Source: an uncultured Dysosmobacter sp. (GTDB lineage Bacteria > Bacillota > Clostridia > Oscillospirales > Oscillospiraceae). Taken from it: a stretch of 64,000 nucleotides of DNA. The notes beneath the pieces were generated by a model, which was not told the origin of the DNA, ran no database searches, and saw only the letters and a list, made by a program, of their open reading frames with translations. The translations under genes were made by a program, and so were the position numbers. Location: positions 62,001 through 126,000 of the forward strand of contig CAKTIO010000002.1 of assembly GCA_934565855.1 (NCBI GenBank), read 5' to 3'. Positions within the stretch are counted from its first letter, which is position 1; every line of letters begins with the position of its first letter. This document shows positions 20,316-27,699 of this stretch, piece after piece.

Positions 20316-21157
20316 TTGGTAAATAAGCAGGTTATGCTGTGGGCAGGTGCAGGACAGATCGGCATGGCGATTGCCCGCCGGGTAGGCGCTGGGAAGAAGA
20401 TCATTGTGGGAGACAAAAAGCTCTCCAACGCGCAGGCAATGGCAAAGCTCATGAATGAAGCCGGATTTGACGCGGTTCCTGTGGAAATGGACCTGTCCAG
20501 CCGGGAGTCCATCCGGGCGATGATCGCGGAGGGACAGAAATACGGTGAAATCGGGATGCTGGTAAATGCCGCCGGAGTGTCGCCCAGCCAGGCGCCGGTG
20601 GAAGCCATTTTGAAGGTCGATCTCTACGGCACAGCGGTGCTGCTGGAGGAGGTGGGAAAGGTCATTGCCCCGGTGGTGTGGGTGTCACCATTTCCAGCCA
20701 GTCCGGGTGGAGAATGCCTGCCCTGACGGCAGAGCAGGACGCACAGCTTGCCACAGCGCCCACGGAGCAGCTGCTGTCTCTGGACTTCCTGCAGCCGGAA
20801 AACATTCGGGATACCCTGCATGCCTATCAGATGGCAAAGCGCTGCAATGAGAAGCGGGTCATGGCGCAGGCAGTGGAATGGGGCAAACGGGGCGCACGGC
20901 TGAATGACATTGCTCCCGGTATCATTGTCACGCCGCTGGCGTTGGACGAGTTTAACGGTCCACGGGGGGATTTCTACAAGAATATGTTTGCAAAATGTCC
21001 CGCCGGACGTCCTGGTACGGCAGACGAGGTTGCCAATGTAGCGGAGCTGCTCATGAGTGAAAAGGGGGCGTTTATCAGCGGTTCCACCTTCCTGATAGAT
21101 GGCGGCGCCACGGCAAGCTATTTTTACGGTCCTCTGAAGCCGGAGACAACAAAGTGA
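20316..21157 (+). pseudogene. Short-chain dehydrogenase/reductase split by a frameshift
   Basis: Two overlapping frames together make one SDR of about 280 residues. The first (20316-20726, TTG start behind AAAGGAGCAAATAAA) carries the Rossmann loop WAGAGQIGMAIARRVGAG and LVNAAGVSPSQAP; the second (ending at 21157) continues with GVGVTISSQSGWRMPA, the cofactor/active region with YQMAKRC (Tyr-x-x-x-Lys) and the C-terminal SGSTFLIDGGATASY. The join is at 20670-20674: one extra G in the CCCCGG tract would restore APGGVGVTIS. The Tyr and Lys catalytic residues are intact. It is the last gene of the redox operon, next to the amber-interrupted flavodoxin. Confidence 0.8.
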
Positions 21158-21168
21158 ATCTGGTCAAG

Positions 21169-21206
21169 CGCTCCTCTCTGGTGAGACCGGCGGGGAGCGT
21201 TTTTTA
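21169..21206 (+). terminator. Terminator of the redox operon
   Basis: CGCTCC (21169-21174) pairs with GGAGCG (21194-21199), with an inner TCTC/GAGA hairpin, followed by TTTTTT. Confidence 0.75.
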
Positions 21207-21242
21207 TGTGGAGAGTTTTCTCCACCGTGGATGGATATTTAT

Positions 21243-21271
21243 TTGACGGAGAGAGGAAAATTGTGTATAAT
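21243..21271 (+). promoter_or_regulatory. Promoter of the cytidylate-kinase-like gene
   Basis: TTGACG (21243-21248) and a perfect TATAAT (21266-21271) are 17 bases apart. Confidence 0.85.
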
Positions 21272-21303
21272 AAAAGCATCCAAGCATAGGGAGGTCGTTC
21301 TTG

Positions 21304-21921
21304 ATGAAAACAGTGATTACCGTTGGTCGTCAGTTTGGCAGTGGAGGTCGTGATATCGGTATCGCGCTTGCCAAGAAGCTGAATATTCCTTTTTACGATA
21401 AAGAGCTTTTGCGTGCGGCAGCAGAGAAAAGTGGACTGTGCGAAAAGATTTTTGAAAATTTTGACGAAAGACCGAAAAGCTTGCTGTACTCCATTGCAAT
21501 GGATTCCTATATGTTCAGCCTGCCCGGCAACGGTGCCAGTGATTCTCTGGAGCAGCAGGTGTATCTGGCAACATACGATACCGTTCGCCACCTGGCGGAC
21601 CAGGGTCCCTGTGTGATCATTGGTCGCTGCGCGGACTATGCGCTGGCGGACCATCCCAATACATTAAAGGTGTTTATCAACGCACCGCTGGAAAAGCGGA
21701 TCGAAACGGTCATGGCACGGGAAAAGCTGACCAGGGAGAAGGCACGCGCTTTGATCCAGAAGACCGATAAGCGCCGCGCGTCCTATTATGAGTATTATTC
21801 CGCCCAGAAATGGGGCGCTGTGGACAGCTATGATTTCTGCCTGGATTCCAGCGTATTTGGACTGGATGGAACTGTGGAGCTTATCGAAAAGATGATCGAC
21901 ATGAAGGAAAAGCGCTATTAA
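21304..21921 (+). CDS. Cytidylate kinase-like family protein
   Basis: This 205-residue P-loop kinase belongs to the cytidylate kinase-like family (AAA/Cmk2 group), found widely in gut Firmicutes. The P-loop is GRQFGSGGRDIG, followed by LAKKLNIPFYDKELL; the CVIIGRCADYAL and DKRRASYYEYYSAQKWG blocks are typical. The housekeeping cmk has a different sequence, so the nucleotide substrate here is not settled. A TTG three bases upstream (21301) is an alternative start. It has its own promoter and terminator and appears monocistronic. Confidence 0.88.
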   Translation: MKTVITVGRQFGSGGRDIGIALAKKLNIPFYDKELLRAAAEKSGLCEKIFENFDERPKSLLYSIAMDSYMFSLPGNGASDSLEQQVYLATYDTVRHLADQGPCVIIGRCADYALADHPNTLKVFINAPLEKRIETVMAREKLTREKARALIQKTDKRRASYYEYYSAQKWGAVDSYDFCLDSSVFGLDGTVELIEKMIDMKEKRY

Positions 21922-21942
21922 TTCAGAAGATCGGACAAACAG

Positions 21943-21977
21943 AAAGAGGGAGCTGTATATCACAGCCCCCTCTTTTT
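21943..21977. terminator. Bidirectional terminator
   Basis: AAAGAGGG/CCCTCTTT with inner GCTGT/ACAGC, ending in TTTTT, separates the convergent kinase and ModE-like genes. Confidence 0.85.
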
Positions 21978-22008
21978 GATGATATTTTGAAGCTTCTCCG
22001 CAGCGCGG

Positions 22009-22371
22009 TCAGGAGGGATCGTCCAGAAAGGCGAACGCCTGCTCAAAGCGCGCCGCGCTGTAGCCTTGAATGTCGCTGACATAGCGGTCATAGGCAGACA
22101 GAATCCGCTGTGCCTCCGGTGTCAGCACCGCGCCGCCGCCGTGAGGACCGCCGATGGTGGAGGAGAGCAGTTTGCAGTCAAAGACATGCTCCGCCGTTCG
22201 GATGATGCGCCACGCCTTGGAATATGCCATTCCCATCGACATGGCGGCGGCGCGGAGAGAGTGTCGTTCCTCTACCTGGTGCAGCAATGTGGCGATCCCG
22301 GGACCGAAGCAGCGCTCGTGATCGTCTGAATAAAGCCGTACGGTTAATTTTAAGTGTAAATTCTTTTCCAT
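22009..22371 (-). CDS. ModE-like winged-helix (LysR-type HTH) regulator
   Basis: This 120-residue protein is a stand-alone winged helix of the kind that forms the N-terminal domain of the molybdate regulator ModE: LLHQVEERHSLRAAAMSMGMAYSKAWRII, followed by the wing with GGPHGGGAVLTPEAQRIL. It lacks the molybdate-binding Di-Mop domains, so a metal-sensing role is not supported. It is transcribed away from the aldo/keto reductase at 22499. Its ATG coincides with the expected transcript start (see promoter), and no Shine-Dalgarno sequence is visible, so the mRNA may be leaderless. Confidence 0.88.
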   Translation of the reverse strand: MEKNLHLKLTVRLYSDDHERCFGPGIATLLHQVEERHSLRAAAMSMGMAYSKAWRIIRTAEHVFDCKLLSSTIGGPHGGGAVLTPEAQRILSAYDRYVSDIQGYSAARFEQAFAFLDDPS

Positions 22372-22377
22372 AAATCG

Positions 22378-22406
22378 AATATAGCACGATTCCGCTACTG
22401 CGTCAA
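22378..22406 (-). promoter_or_regulatory. Promoter of the ModE-like gene
   Basis: On the minus strand TTGACG (22401-22406) and TATATT (22378-22383) are 17 bases apart. The predicted transcript start falls at or within a base of the start codon at 22371. Confidence 0.75.
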
Positions 22407-22424
22407 ACTCCTTTTTCGCAAACC

Positions 22425-22452
22425 TTGCAAAGCACGGAAAATCTGATAGAAT
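22425..22452 (+). promoter_or_regulatory. Promoter of the second aldo/keto reductase
   Basis: TTGCAA (22425-22430) and TAGAAT (22447-22452) are 16 bases apart; it lies back to back with the ModE-like promoter. Confidence 0.65.
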
Positions 22453-22498
22453 GATGTCAGAAAGACGGCTTTGTCCGTATCAGGGGAAAGGGGAATAC

Positions 22499-23527
22499 AT
22501 GATGCAGAAGGTGCGGTTGGGAAAAACGGAGCTTTGGGTAACAAAAACCGCCTTTGGCGCGCTGCCTGTGCAGCGGATCTCCCGGGAGGATTCCAGGAAG
22601 CTGCTTCGCCGGGCGTATGACAGCGGCATCAACTATTTTGACACTGCCAATGCCTATACCGACAGTGAGGAAAAGCTGGGAGACGCCCTGCATGACGTCC
22701 GCCAGAATGTGGTGATCTCCACCAAAAGCGGCGGAAATGACAAGAAGACGGTCCAGCGGCATATTGAGGAGAGCCTGCGACGGTTAAAAACGGACTACAT
22801 TGATTTGTTCCAGTTCCATAATCCCGCCGTTCTGCCGGATATTGAGGACCCAGATGGTCCATTTGCGGCAGCGCTGGAGGCAAAAAAGAAAGGGTATGTC
22901 CGCCATATCGGCATCACTAACCACCGGCTGGCAGTGGCGCAGCAGGCGGTAGAGTCCGGGAATTTTGAGACCATGCAGTTTCCATTCTGCTATCTGGCGT
23001 CTGAAAAGGACATTGCACTGATGGAAAGCTGTGTCGCCCATGATATGGGCTTCATTGCCATGAAGGGTTTGTCCGGCGGTATGCTGAACCATGCAGAAGC
23101 CTGCTATGCTTTCATGCAGCAGTATGAGCATGTGGTGCCCATCTGGGGCATTCAGCATGAATGGGAGCTGGACCAGTGGCTGACGTTGACGGAGGCGGAT
23201 CAGCAGATGACGCCGGAGATCCAGGAGATCATCCAGAGGGACAGGAAGGAGCTGGCGCATAACTTCTGCCGCAGCTGCGGATACTGCCTGCCGTGCGCAG
23301 CGGGAATCGATATTCCGCAGGCTGCGAGAATGGCGATGCTGCTGCGCCGCAGCCCATATCAGAAGTACATGACCCGGGAATGGTATGACAAGATGCATAA
23401 AATTGAGAACTGCATCCACTGCAATGCCTGCAAGAGCCGCTGCCCATATCAGCTGGATACACCGGACCTGCTGCAGAAGATGCTGAAGGACTACGATCAG
23501 TTCTATGCAGAACACCACAAGGATTAA
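22499..23527 (+). CDS. Aldo/keto reductase with C-terminal 4Fe-4S domain (second copy)
   Basis: This 342-residue protein has an aldo/keto reductase barrel (GINYFDTANAYTDSEEKLG, VVISTKSGG, DLFQFHNP) and a ferredoxin-like tail with CRSCGYCLPC and CIHCNACKSRCPY. It resembles the protein at 17547 in plan but is clearly divergent. The start is one of two adjacent ATGs (22499 or 22502) behind AAAGGGGAATAC; an earlier in-frame ATG at 22451 lies inside the promoter. It is followed after 15 bp by the WapI-like gene. Confidence 0.9.
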   Translation: MMQKVRLGKTELWVTKTAFGALPVQRISREDSRKLLRRAYDSGINYFDTANAYTDSEEKLGDALHDVRQNVVISTKSGGNDKKTVQRHIEESLRRLKTDYIDLFQFHNPAVLPDIEDPDGPFAAALEAKKKGYVRHIGITNHRLAVAQQAVESGNFETMQFPFCYLASEKDIALMESCVAHDMGFIAMKGLSGGMLNHAEACYAFMQQYEHVVPIWGIQHEWELDQWLTLTEADQQMTPEIQEIIQRDRKELAHNFCRSCGYCLPCAAGIDIPQAARMAMLLRRSPYQKYMTREWYDKMHKIENCIHCNACKSRCPYQLDTPDLLQKMLKDYDQFYAEHHKD

Positions 23528-23542
23528 GCAAGGAGAAGCCAT

Positions 23543-23980
23543 ATGTTATTTAAGAGTGAGGATGCAAGCCTGAAGCTGGAGATCCCCAGATATGAATTTC
23601 CCGCAGATGCCGGAGAACCGGGCAGTGATGACCGGAACTGGCTGGTGCTTCGGGGAACCTATCAGGATGAGGATTTGCTGATCAAGGACAGCAACAGCTG
23701 TCTGCTGACCTATGAGCTGCGGGAGATGACGGCGGGGCTGAAGGTGCTGAACGCCGGGATTCGGGATTCCTATGAAAGCAGCTTTGTAGAGCCGTATTTT
23801 GCTTTGGCGGCGGACCGGGAGGGAGAGGATTGCTTCCGGGTCTATGTGGCGTTTTCGCTGCCCAATACGATGGAGGACATTGACTCCGCAGAGATCACCT
23901 GTGTGATGAACAAGGAGGAAATGAAGGCACTGATAGCGGAATTGGACCAGCTGTGCCAGAAATTCCCGGACCGGAATTGA
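23543..23980 (+). CDS. WapI-like (immunity-protein-family) small acidic protein
   Basis: This 145-residue acidic protein has no signal peptide or membrane segment. The pattern NWLVLRGTYQDEDLL, then SCLLTYELREM, then FVEPYFALA resembles the WapI family, whose best-known member protects Bacillus from the WapA contact-dependent toxin. Many WapI-family proteins in gut Firmicutes have no known toxin partner, and none is visible here. It starts at an ATG behind AAGGAGAAGCC and is co-transcribed with the aldo/keto reductase. The assignment is by remembered sequence pattern and moderate. Confidence 0.6.
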   Translation: MLFKSEDASLKLEIPRYEFPADAGEPGSDDRNWLVLRGTYQDEDLLIKDSNSCLLTYELREMTAGLKVLNAGIRDSYESSFVEPYFALAADREGEDCFRVYVAFSLPNTMEDIDSAEITCVMNKEEMKALIAELDQLCQKFPDRN

Positions 23981-24001
23981 AAACGGCAGAAACAGTTGAA
24001 G

Positions 24002-24036
24002 AACAGCAGGGGGGTCATCCCGCCCTGCTGTTTCCG
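24002..24036 (+). terminator. Terminator of the AKR/WapI-like pair
   Basis: AACAGCAGGG (24002-24011) pairs with CCCTGCTGTT (24023-24032), followed by a short T-rich stretch. Confidence 0.75.
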
Positions 24037-24101
24037 TTTCCAATTCAGAAGCAGCGGATTTTCGGATGGAGGGCTGTTCCTGAATATCCTGAAATTGGGT
24101 C

Positions 24102-24130
24102 TTGCAATCTATGAAAAGGTTCGGTATAAT
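24102..24130 (+). promoter_or_regulatory. Promoter of uraA leader
   Basis: TTGCAA (24102-24107) and a perfect TATAAT (24125-24130) are 17 bases apart. It predicts a leader of about 188 nt before uraA. Confidence 0.8.
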
Positions 24131-24154
24131 AGCACAGAAATAGGAAGGAGTGGT

Positions 24155-24328
24155 ATGACCATGCTGAAAATTGCCGCAGGTGTGAATACAGCTGTGTTGT
24201 TCCCGCTTTCCTTTTTTGACCGGCAAATTGCCGGTATTTTTTTTGGCAAAATGCAAGCTGCTGCGTTTGCAGGCTGCCGTGTGCGTTTGTCCAACAGAGG
24301 AGCCGTTTTGAGAGGAGAAATGAAATGA
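24155..24328 (+). CDS. Putative leader peptide of uraA (57 aa)
   Basis: A short frame begins 25 bases after the -10 box behind GGAAGGAG, at ATG 24155 (or 24161), and runs through the terminator-like hairpin at 24219-24244 to a TGA that overlaps the uraA start (stop 24326-24328, uraA ATG 24325). The peptide (MTMLKIAAGVNTAVLFPLSF...) shows no known domain. The geometry, a translated leader that spans an attenuator just after a pyrimidine-rich tract, matches the pyrBI type of UTP-sensitive attenuation. Expression is not proven; it may also merely couple translation. Confidence 0.45.
   Translation: MTMLKIAAGVNTAVLFPLSFFDRQIAGIFFGKMQAAAFAGCRVRLSNRGAVLRGEMK
24198..24244 (+). promoter_or_regulatory. 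Attenuator in the uraA leader
   Basis: A pyrimidine-rich tract (24198-24217, ending in six Ts) is followed by ACCGGC (24219-24224) pairing with GCCGGT (24230-24235) and a run of eight Ts (24237-24244). TTGCCG at 24171-24176 could instead pair with CGGCAA at 24221-24226 as an antiterminator. No PyrR-type CCAGAGAGG loop is present in the leader. Confidence 0.7.
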
Positions 24329-25704
24329 AAGAGAAAAAACCGATTGGTCAGGAGCCTATCCGGGATGCGCGGACCCTGGGTATTCCCAAGATGCTGATTC
24401 TGGGCTTGCAGCATATGTTCGCCATGTTCGGCGCCACGGTGCTGGTGCCGATCCTGGTGCAGAGCTATGGCCTGCCGCTGTCGATCCAGACGACCCTGCT
24501 GTTTGCCGGACTGGGTACCCTGTTTTTCCACGCCTGCACGAAGTTCAAGGTCCCTGCGTTTCTTGGGTCCTCCTTTGCATATTTGGGCGGATTTGCCGCA
24601 GTGGCGGCGCTGGACTCGGGAAAGTATGCGGCAATGGAAGCGGGAGAGAAGCTGCAATACGCCTGTGGCGGCATTGTGGTCGCCGGACTTCTGTATGTTG
24701 TTCTGGCAGCCATCATTAAGCTGGTGGGCGTCCATAAGGTCATGCGGTTCCTGCCTCCGGTGGTCACGGGTCCCATCATCATTTTGATCGGTCTGTCTCT
24801 GGCACCCAGTGCCATCAATAATGCCAGCGCCTGCTGGTGGCTGGCGATTCTGTCCATTGCGGTGATCGTATTCTTCAATATCTGGGGAAAGGGAATGCTG
24901 AAGATCATCCCCATCCTGCTGGGTGTGGTGCTGCCATATATCGTGGCGCTGGTGACAAAGCAGGTGGACTTTACTGCAGTCAACGAAGCAAGCTGGCTGG
25001 GCTTCCAGCCGTTTGTGACTAACTTCGGCGGTAGCGTGGCAAAGTTTGACCTGACGGCGACTCTGGTTATGGCGCCCATCGCCATTGCTGCTATGATGGA
25101 GCATATCGGCGATATGTCCGCGATCTCCGCCACGGTAGGTGAGAACTTTATTGAGGACCCGGGTCTGCACCGCACCTTGATCGGCGATGGTATTGCCACC
25201 TCTCTGGCAGGCATTTTCGGCGGTCCTGCAAACACAACGTATGGTGAGAATACCGGCGTGCTGGTGCTGTCCAGAGTGTATGATCCCAAGGTGGTGCGGC
25301 TGGCTGCCATTTACGCGGTGGTGCTGTCCTTCAGCCCCAAATTCGCGGCAGTCATCAACTCCATCCCCACTGCGATCATCGGCGGCGTCAGCTTTATCCT
25401 CTACGGTATGATTTCCGCCATCGGTCTGCGGAATGTTGTGGAAAACCATGTGGACTTTACCAAGAGCCGGAACCTGATCATTGCCGCAGTGATTCTGGTG
25501 TGCGGTCTGGGCTTTAAGATCTGGGGCTTCAGCAATGAGAACAGCGGACTGACCATTGCGCTGGGCGGCGTTGACATTACGCTGACCTCTCTTGCCATTG
25601 CAGCCATTGCCGGAATCGCGCTGAATGCGATCCTGCCGGGAAATGATTTCGAGTTTGGCAAGAGCGCCAACTCGGATAACTCCGCCAATCTGGGTCAGTA
25701 TTGA
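24325..25704 (+). CDS. uraA: Uracil permease (NCS2 family)
   Basis: This 459-residue membrane protein belongs to the nucleobase:cation symporter-2 family, UraA branch; it is expected to import uracil with a proton or sodium. About 12-14 hydrophobic segments are visible. Family motifs are GLQHMFAMFGATVLVPILV, KVPAFLGSSFAYLGG, the EHIGDMSAISATVGENF block with the substrate-site Glu, and GGPANTTYGENTGVLVLSRV. It starts at ATG 24325 behind GAGAGGAGAAATG and is controlled by the leader described above. Confidence 0.94.
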   Translation: MKEKKPIGQEPIRDARTLGIPKMLILGLQHMFAMFGATVLVPILVQSYGLPLSIQTTLLFAGLGTLFFHACTKFKVPAFLGSSFAYLGGFAAVAALDSGKYAAMEAGEKLQYACGGIVVAGLLYVVLAAIIKLVGVHKVMRFLPPVVTGPIIILIGLSLAPSAINNASACWWLAILSIAVIVFFNIWGKGMLKIIPILLGVVLPYIVALVTKQVDFTAVNEASWLGFQPFVTNFGGSVAKFDLTATLVMAPIAIAAMMEHIGDMSAISATVGENFIEDPGLHRTLIGDGIATSLAGIFGGPANTTYGENTGVLVLSRVYDPKVVRLAAIYAVVLSFSPKFAAVINSIPTAIIGGVSFILYGMISAIGLRNVVENHVDFTKSRNLIIAAVILVCGLGFKIWGFSNENSGLTIALGGVDITLTSLAIAAIAGIALNAILPGNDFEFGKSANSDNSANLGQY

Positions 25705-25743
25705 TTCCGGAACGGTTTGTTCCATATATCTATAAAAAAACAG

Positions 25744-25782
25744 GGAAGAGGAGCTGCGTAAACAGCCCCTCTTCCGGCTTTT
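25744..25782. terminator. Terminator after uraA
   Basis: GGAAGAGG/CCTCTTCC with inner GCTG/CAGC. There is a T-rich stretch on the plus side and an A-run (25734-25740) on the other, so it could act in both directions. Confidence 0.8.
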
Positions 25783-25893
25783 CAGAATGGGTTTGGTATT
25801 TCCTTTTTGCCGCTGCGCATCATCTGTGCATATGAAAAATAAACAGGATGGTAATATAAAATCGGGAGAGTACCGACCGAGGGGTGTACTGCT

Positions 25894-26019
25894 ATGTATT
25901 TTCTTATAAAAGCGGTGGAAAAGACAGAGATAGGGAAAGCGCTGGGAATAATCAAAATGAAGCCATGTCTGCTGGACGCAGTGCAGCTGGGAAAGAAACG
26001 AAAAAAGGAGTCTGCATAA
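25894..26019 (+). CDS. Possible small ORF (41 aa)
   Basis: Between uraA and the convergent secreted-protein gene (25705-26051) the only coding candidate is a 41-codon ORF, MYFLIKAVEKTEIGKALG..., basic at its C terminus. GAGGGG lies 10-15 bases before the ATG, but no convincing promoter is seen and the stop codon falls in the loop of the terminator hairpin. It may be spurious. Confidence 0.25.
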   Translation: MYFLIKAVEKTEIGKALGIIKMKPCLLDAVQLGKKRKKESA

Positions 26020-26034
26020 GCAGGCTCCTTTTCG
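26001..26034 (-). terminator. Terminator of the stalk-domain protein gene
   Basis: GGAGTCTGC/GCAGGCTCC (one G-T pair) with a four-base loop; on the minus strand it is followed by six Ts, on the plus strand by TTTT. Confidence 0.85.
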
Positions 26035-26051
26035 TCAGGTTTTGACAGAGA

Positions 26052-27497
26052 TTATTGATAATCGCTGCCGGTCAGGTAACGGTAGAAAGCTGCGTTAACC
26101 CAAATCTGGGTGGGCTCCAGAGTCAGGGAAGGATTGATCTTCTGAACAGCAGCCTTGACTATGGGCAGCTTCTCGTTGGTGGCGAAGGGATGGATGGTGT
26201 AACTGCCATCCCGGACAACAACATCGTTGATCTGCTGATAAGCGGGAGCGGGCATAGCAACCTTGGTGCTGTACAGGGGCTGCCACCATGCGCCGTAAAT
26301 CATGCCCTCGCCGTTGGGAGCGTCATCGCTCTTCTTGGCGTTCTCCATGATGACCTTGTCGAATGCGTCGCGGTCAGCGGTAGAGGCAAACTCCAGCATC
26401 AGATCATATTCCACTGCGTAGCACAGGTACAGGTCATCAGATGCCTTACGGACCTCATAGGTGGGAGTGGAGGCGGGCAGCACACCGTCGCTCCATTCCA
26501 GCAGATACTGGTAAACAGAGACCTTCGGCTCCAGCTGGACCTTGGCAACCAGACCCTCACGATTCAGCAGACCCATCAGCTGAACGGCATGGGTGATGTC
26601 GCTGTGACCGTACTGGATGGTGTTTTCCTTCAGGAAACGGGCGGAGTATCCATCGTACTTCAGGTTATAGCCGGTAGTAGCGCCGCTCGTGACCACCTGA
26701 ACGCCCAGATCAGACAGGGTCTGGTCATCGAACAGGGTGAAAGAGTTCCAGGTGGAAACCAGGCGGGCACCGATGTCAGCGTCACTGGAATAGCCGATGT
26801 AGTTGCGTCCGAGACCAGCGGTCTCCACAGCGTTCATCAGCAGGGCGGAGGCGGTATTGCCGTCCAGAGCAGCGGTCAGGTTCACCGTGGTGGGGATCAG
26901 ACCGGTGTCCAGTGCGCAGGCAACATACTTGGCGTCTGCGGCGGAAACCGTGCCATAGCGCTTGCAGGTAGCGGCGGCAGTTTCTGCCTTGTAGTTCTCA
27001 GCAAGCTCCGTCAGGTTTGCCAGAGCAACCAGAGACTTGGCGGCGGAAGCGGGTGTCAGGGTGCCGCTGCCGGATGCGCTGCTGCCGTTGACCTTGTTCA
27101 GGGCGGCGCTCCAGGTGCTCCAGGAAACGGTGCCGGTCATGGGAGCGATACCGAAGTATTCCTTCAGGTACGCAGCGTCGTTAGAGGCTTCGTTTCCAAC
27201 GGTCTTCATGATGACCGAGCTGGTGGCGGAATCCCAGGAGACATTCTGTCCCAGAGCTTCGCCCAGAGCGCGGGCGGGAACATAGGTGGTACCGTCATAG
27301 TAGATACCGCCGACTTCCTTGCCGGTCACGTCCGTCATGCGGAGGTTCAGACCATCCATCTGAACGCCGATGCCGGTGGTCACGCTCAGGTTCTGCTGAG
27401 TGGTGGCAGCGCCTACCGGCAGGATCATGGCGGCGGTCAGGGCTCCGGCGAGACCCAGAGACCACAAGCGCTTATTGAGGAACTTTTTCAACTTCAT
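26052..27497 (-). CDS. Secreted protein with copper amine oxidase-like stalk domain
   Basis: This 481-residue protein has a Sec signal peptide (KKFLNKRLWSLGLAGALTAAMILPVGAA region, cleavage expected near residue 31) and then a domain of the copper amine oxidase N-terminal/stalk type at about residues 45-95 (YDGTTYVPARALGEALG, VSWDSATSSVIM). The rest is Ala-rich and shows no domain I recognise; no catalytic copper-oxidase part is present. In Clostridia such stalk domains occur on many exported proteins, probably as wall- or surface-associated modules. The ATG at 27497 follows ACAAGGAGAGCG; an upstream in-frame ATG lies inside the promoter. Confidence 0.8.
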   Translation of the reverse strand: MKLKKFLNKRLWSLGLAGALTAAMILPVGAATTQQNLSVTTGIGVQMDGLNLRMTDVTGKEVGGIYYDGTTYVPARALGEALGQNVSWDSATSSVIMKTVGNEASNDAAYLKEYFGIAPMTGTVSWSTWSAALNKVNGSSASGSGTLTPASAAKSLVALANLTELAENYKAETAAATCKRYGTVSAADAKYVACALDTGLIPTTVNLTAALDGNTASALLMNAVETAGLGRNYIGYSSDADIGARLVSTWNSFTLFDDQTLSDLGVQVVTSGATTGYNLKYDGYSARFLKENTIQYGHSDITHAVQLMGLLNREGLVAKVQLEPKVSVYQYLLEWSDGVLPASTPTYEVRKASDDLYLCYAVEYDLMLEFASTADRDAFDKVIMENAKKSDDAPNGEGMIYGAWWQPLYSTKVAMPAPAYQQINDVVVRDGSYTIHPFATNEKLPIVKAAVQKINPSLTLEPTQIWVNAAFYRYLTGSDYQ

Positions 27498-27537
27498 CGC
27501 TCTCCTTGTAAAATTTTCTGTGCTGGAAATTATATGA

Positions 27538-27567
27538 AGCATATCATAAAGGTATTATCTTTGTCAA
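27538..27567 (-). promoter_or_regulatory. Promoter of the stalk-domain protein gene
   Basis: On the minus strand a perfect TTGACA (27562-27567) is followed after 18 bases by TATGCT (27538-27543), about 40 bases before the start codon. Confidence 0.8.
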
Positions 27568-27641
27568 ATGAAAGTAATATAGCATTTCAGACGAATTTTT
27601 TTCTGGAAATAGAAAAGATTTCAGGAAATGGCATGGAAAGA

Positions 27642-27669
27642 TTGACATTTTTGAGGAGTTTGGTATGAT
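27642..27669 (+). promoter_or_regulatory. Promoter of the lysine-riboswitch transcript
   Basis: A perfect TTGACA (27642-27647) and TATGAT (27664-27669) are 16 bases apart. Confidence 0.85.
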
Positions 27670-27699
27670 GATACTGTCTTTCATAAAAAGACAAGTGTA

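Noticed and set aside
24131..24324. PyrR-binding attenuator or purine riboswitch upstream of uraA
   Set aside because: No PyrR consensus loop and no conserved purine-riboswitch loops were found; the leader-ORF geometry explains the terminator better.
24109..25725. 538-codon open frame antisense to uraA
   Set aside because: Shadow of a membrane-protein gene; composition rich in His, Gln, Asp and Arg, and no family resemblance.
26055..27668. 537-codon open frame antisense to the stalk-domain protein
   Set aside because: The minus-strand frame has a signal peptide, ribosome site, promoter and terminator; the plus-strand frame has none and crosses two promoters.
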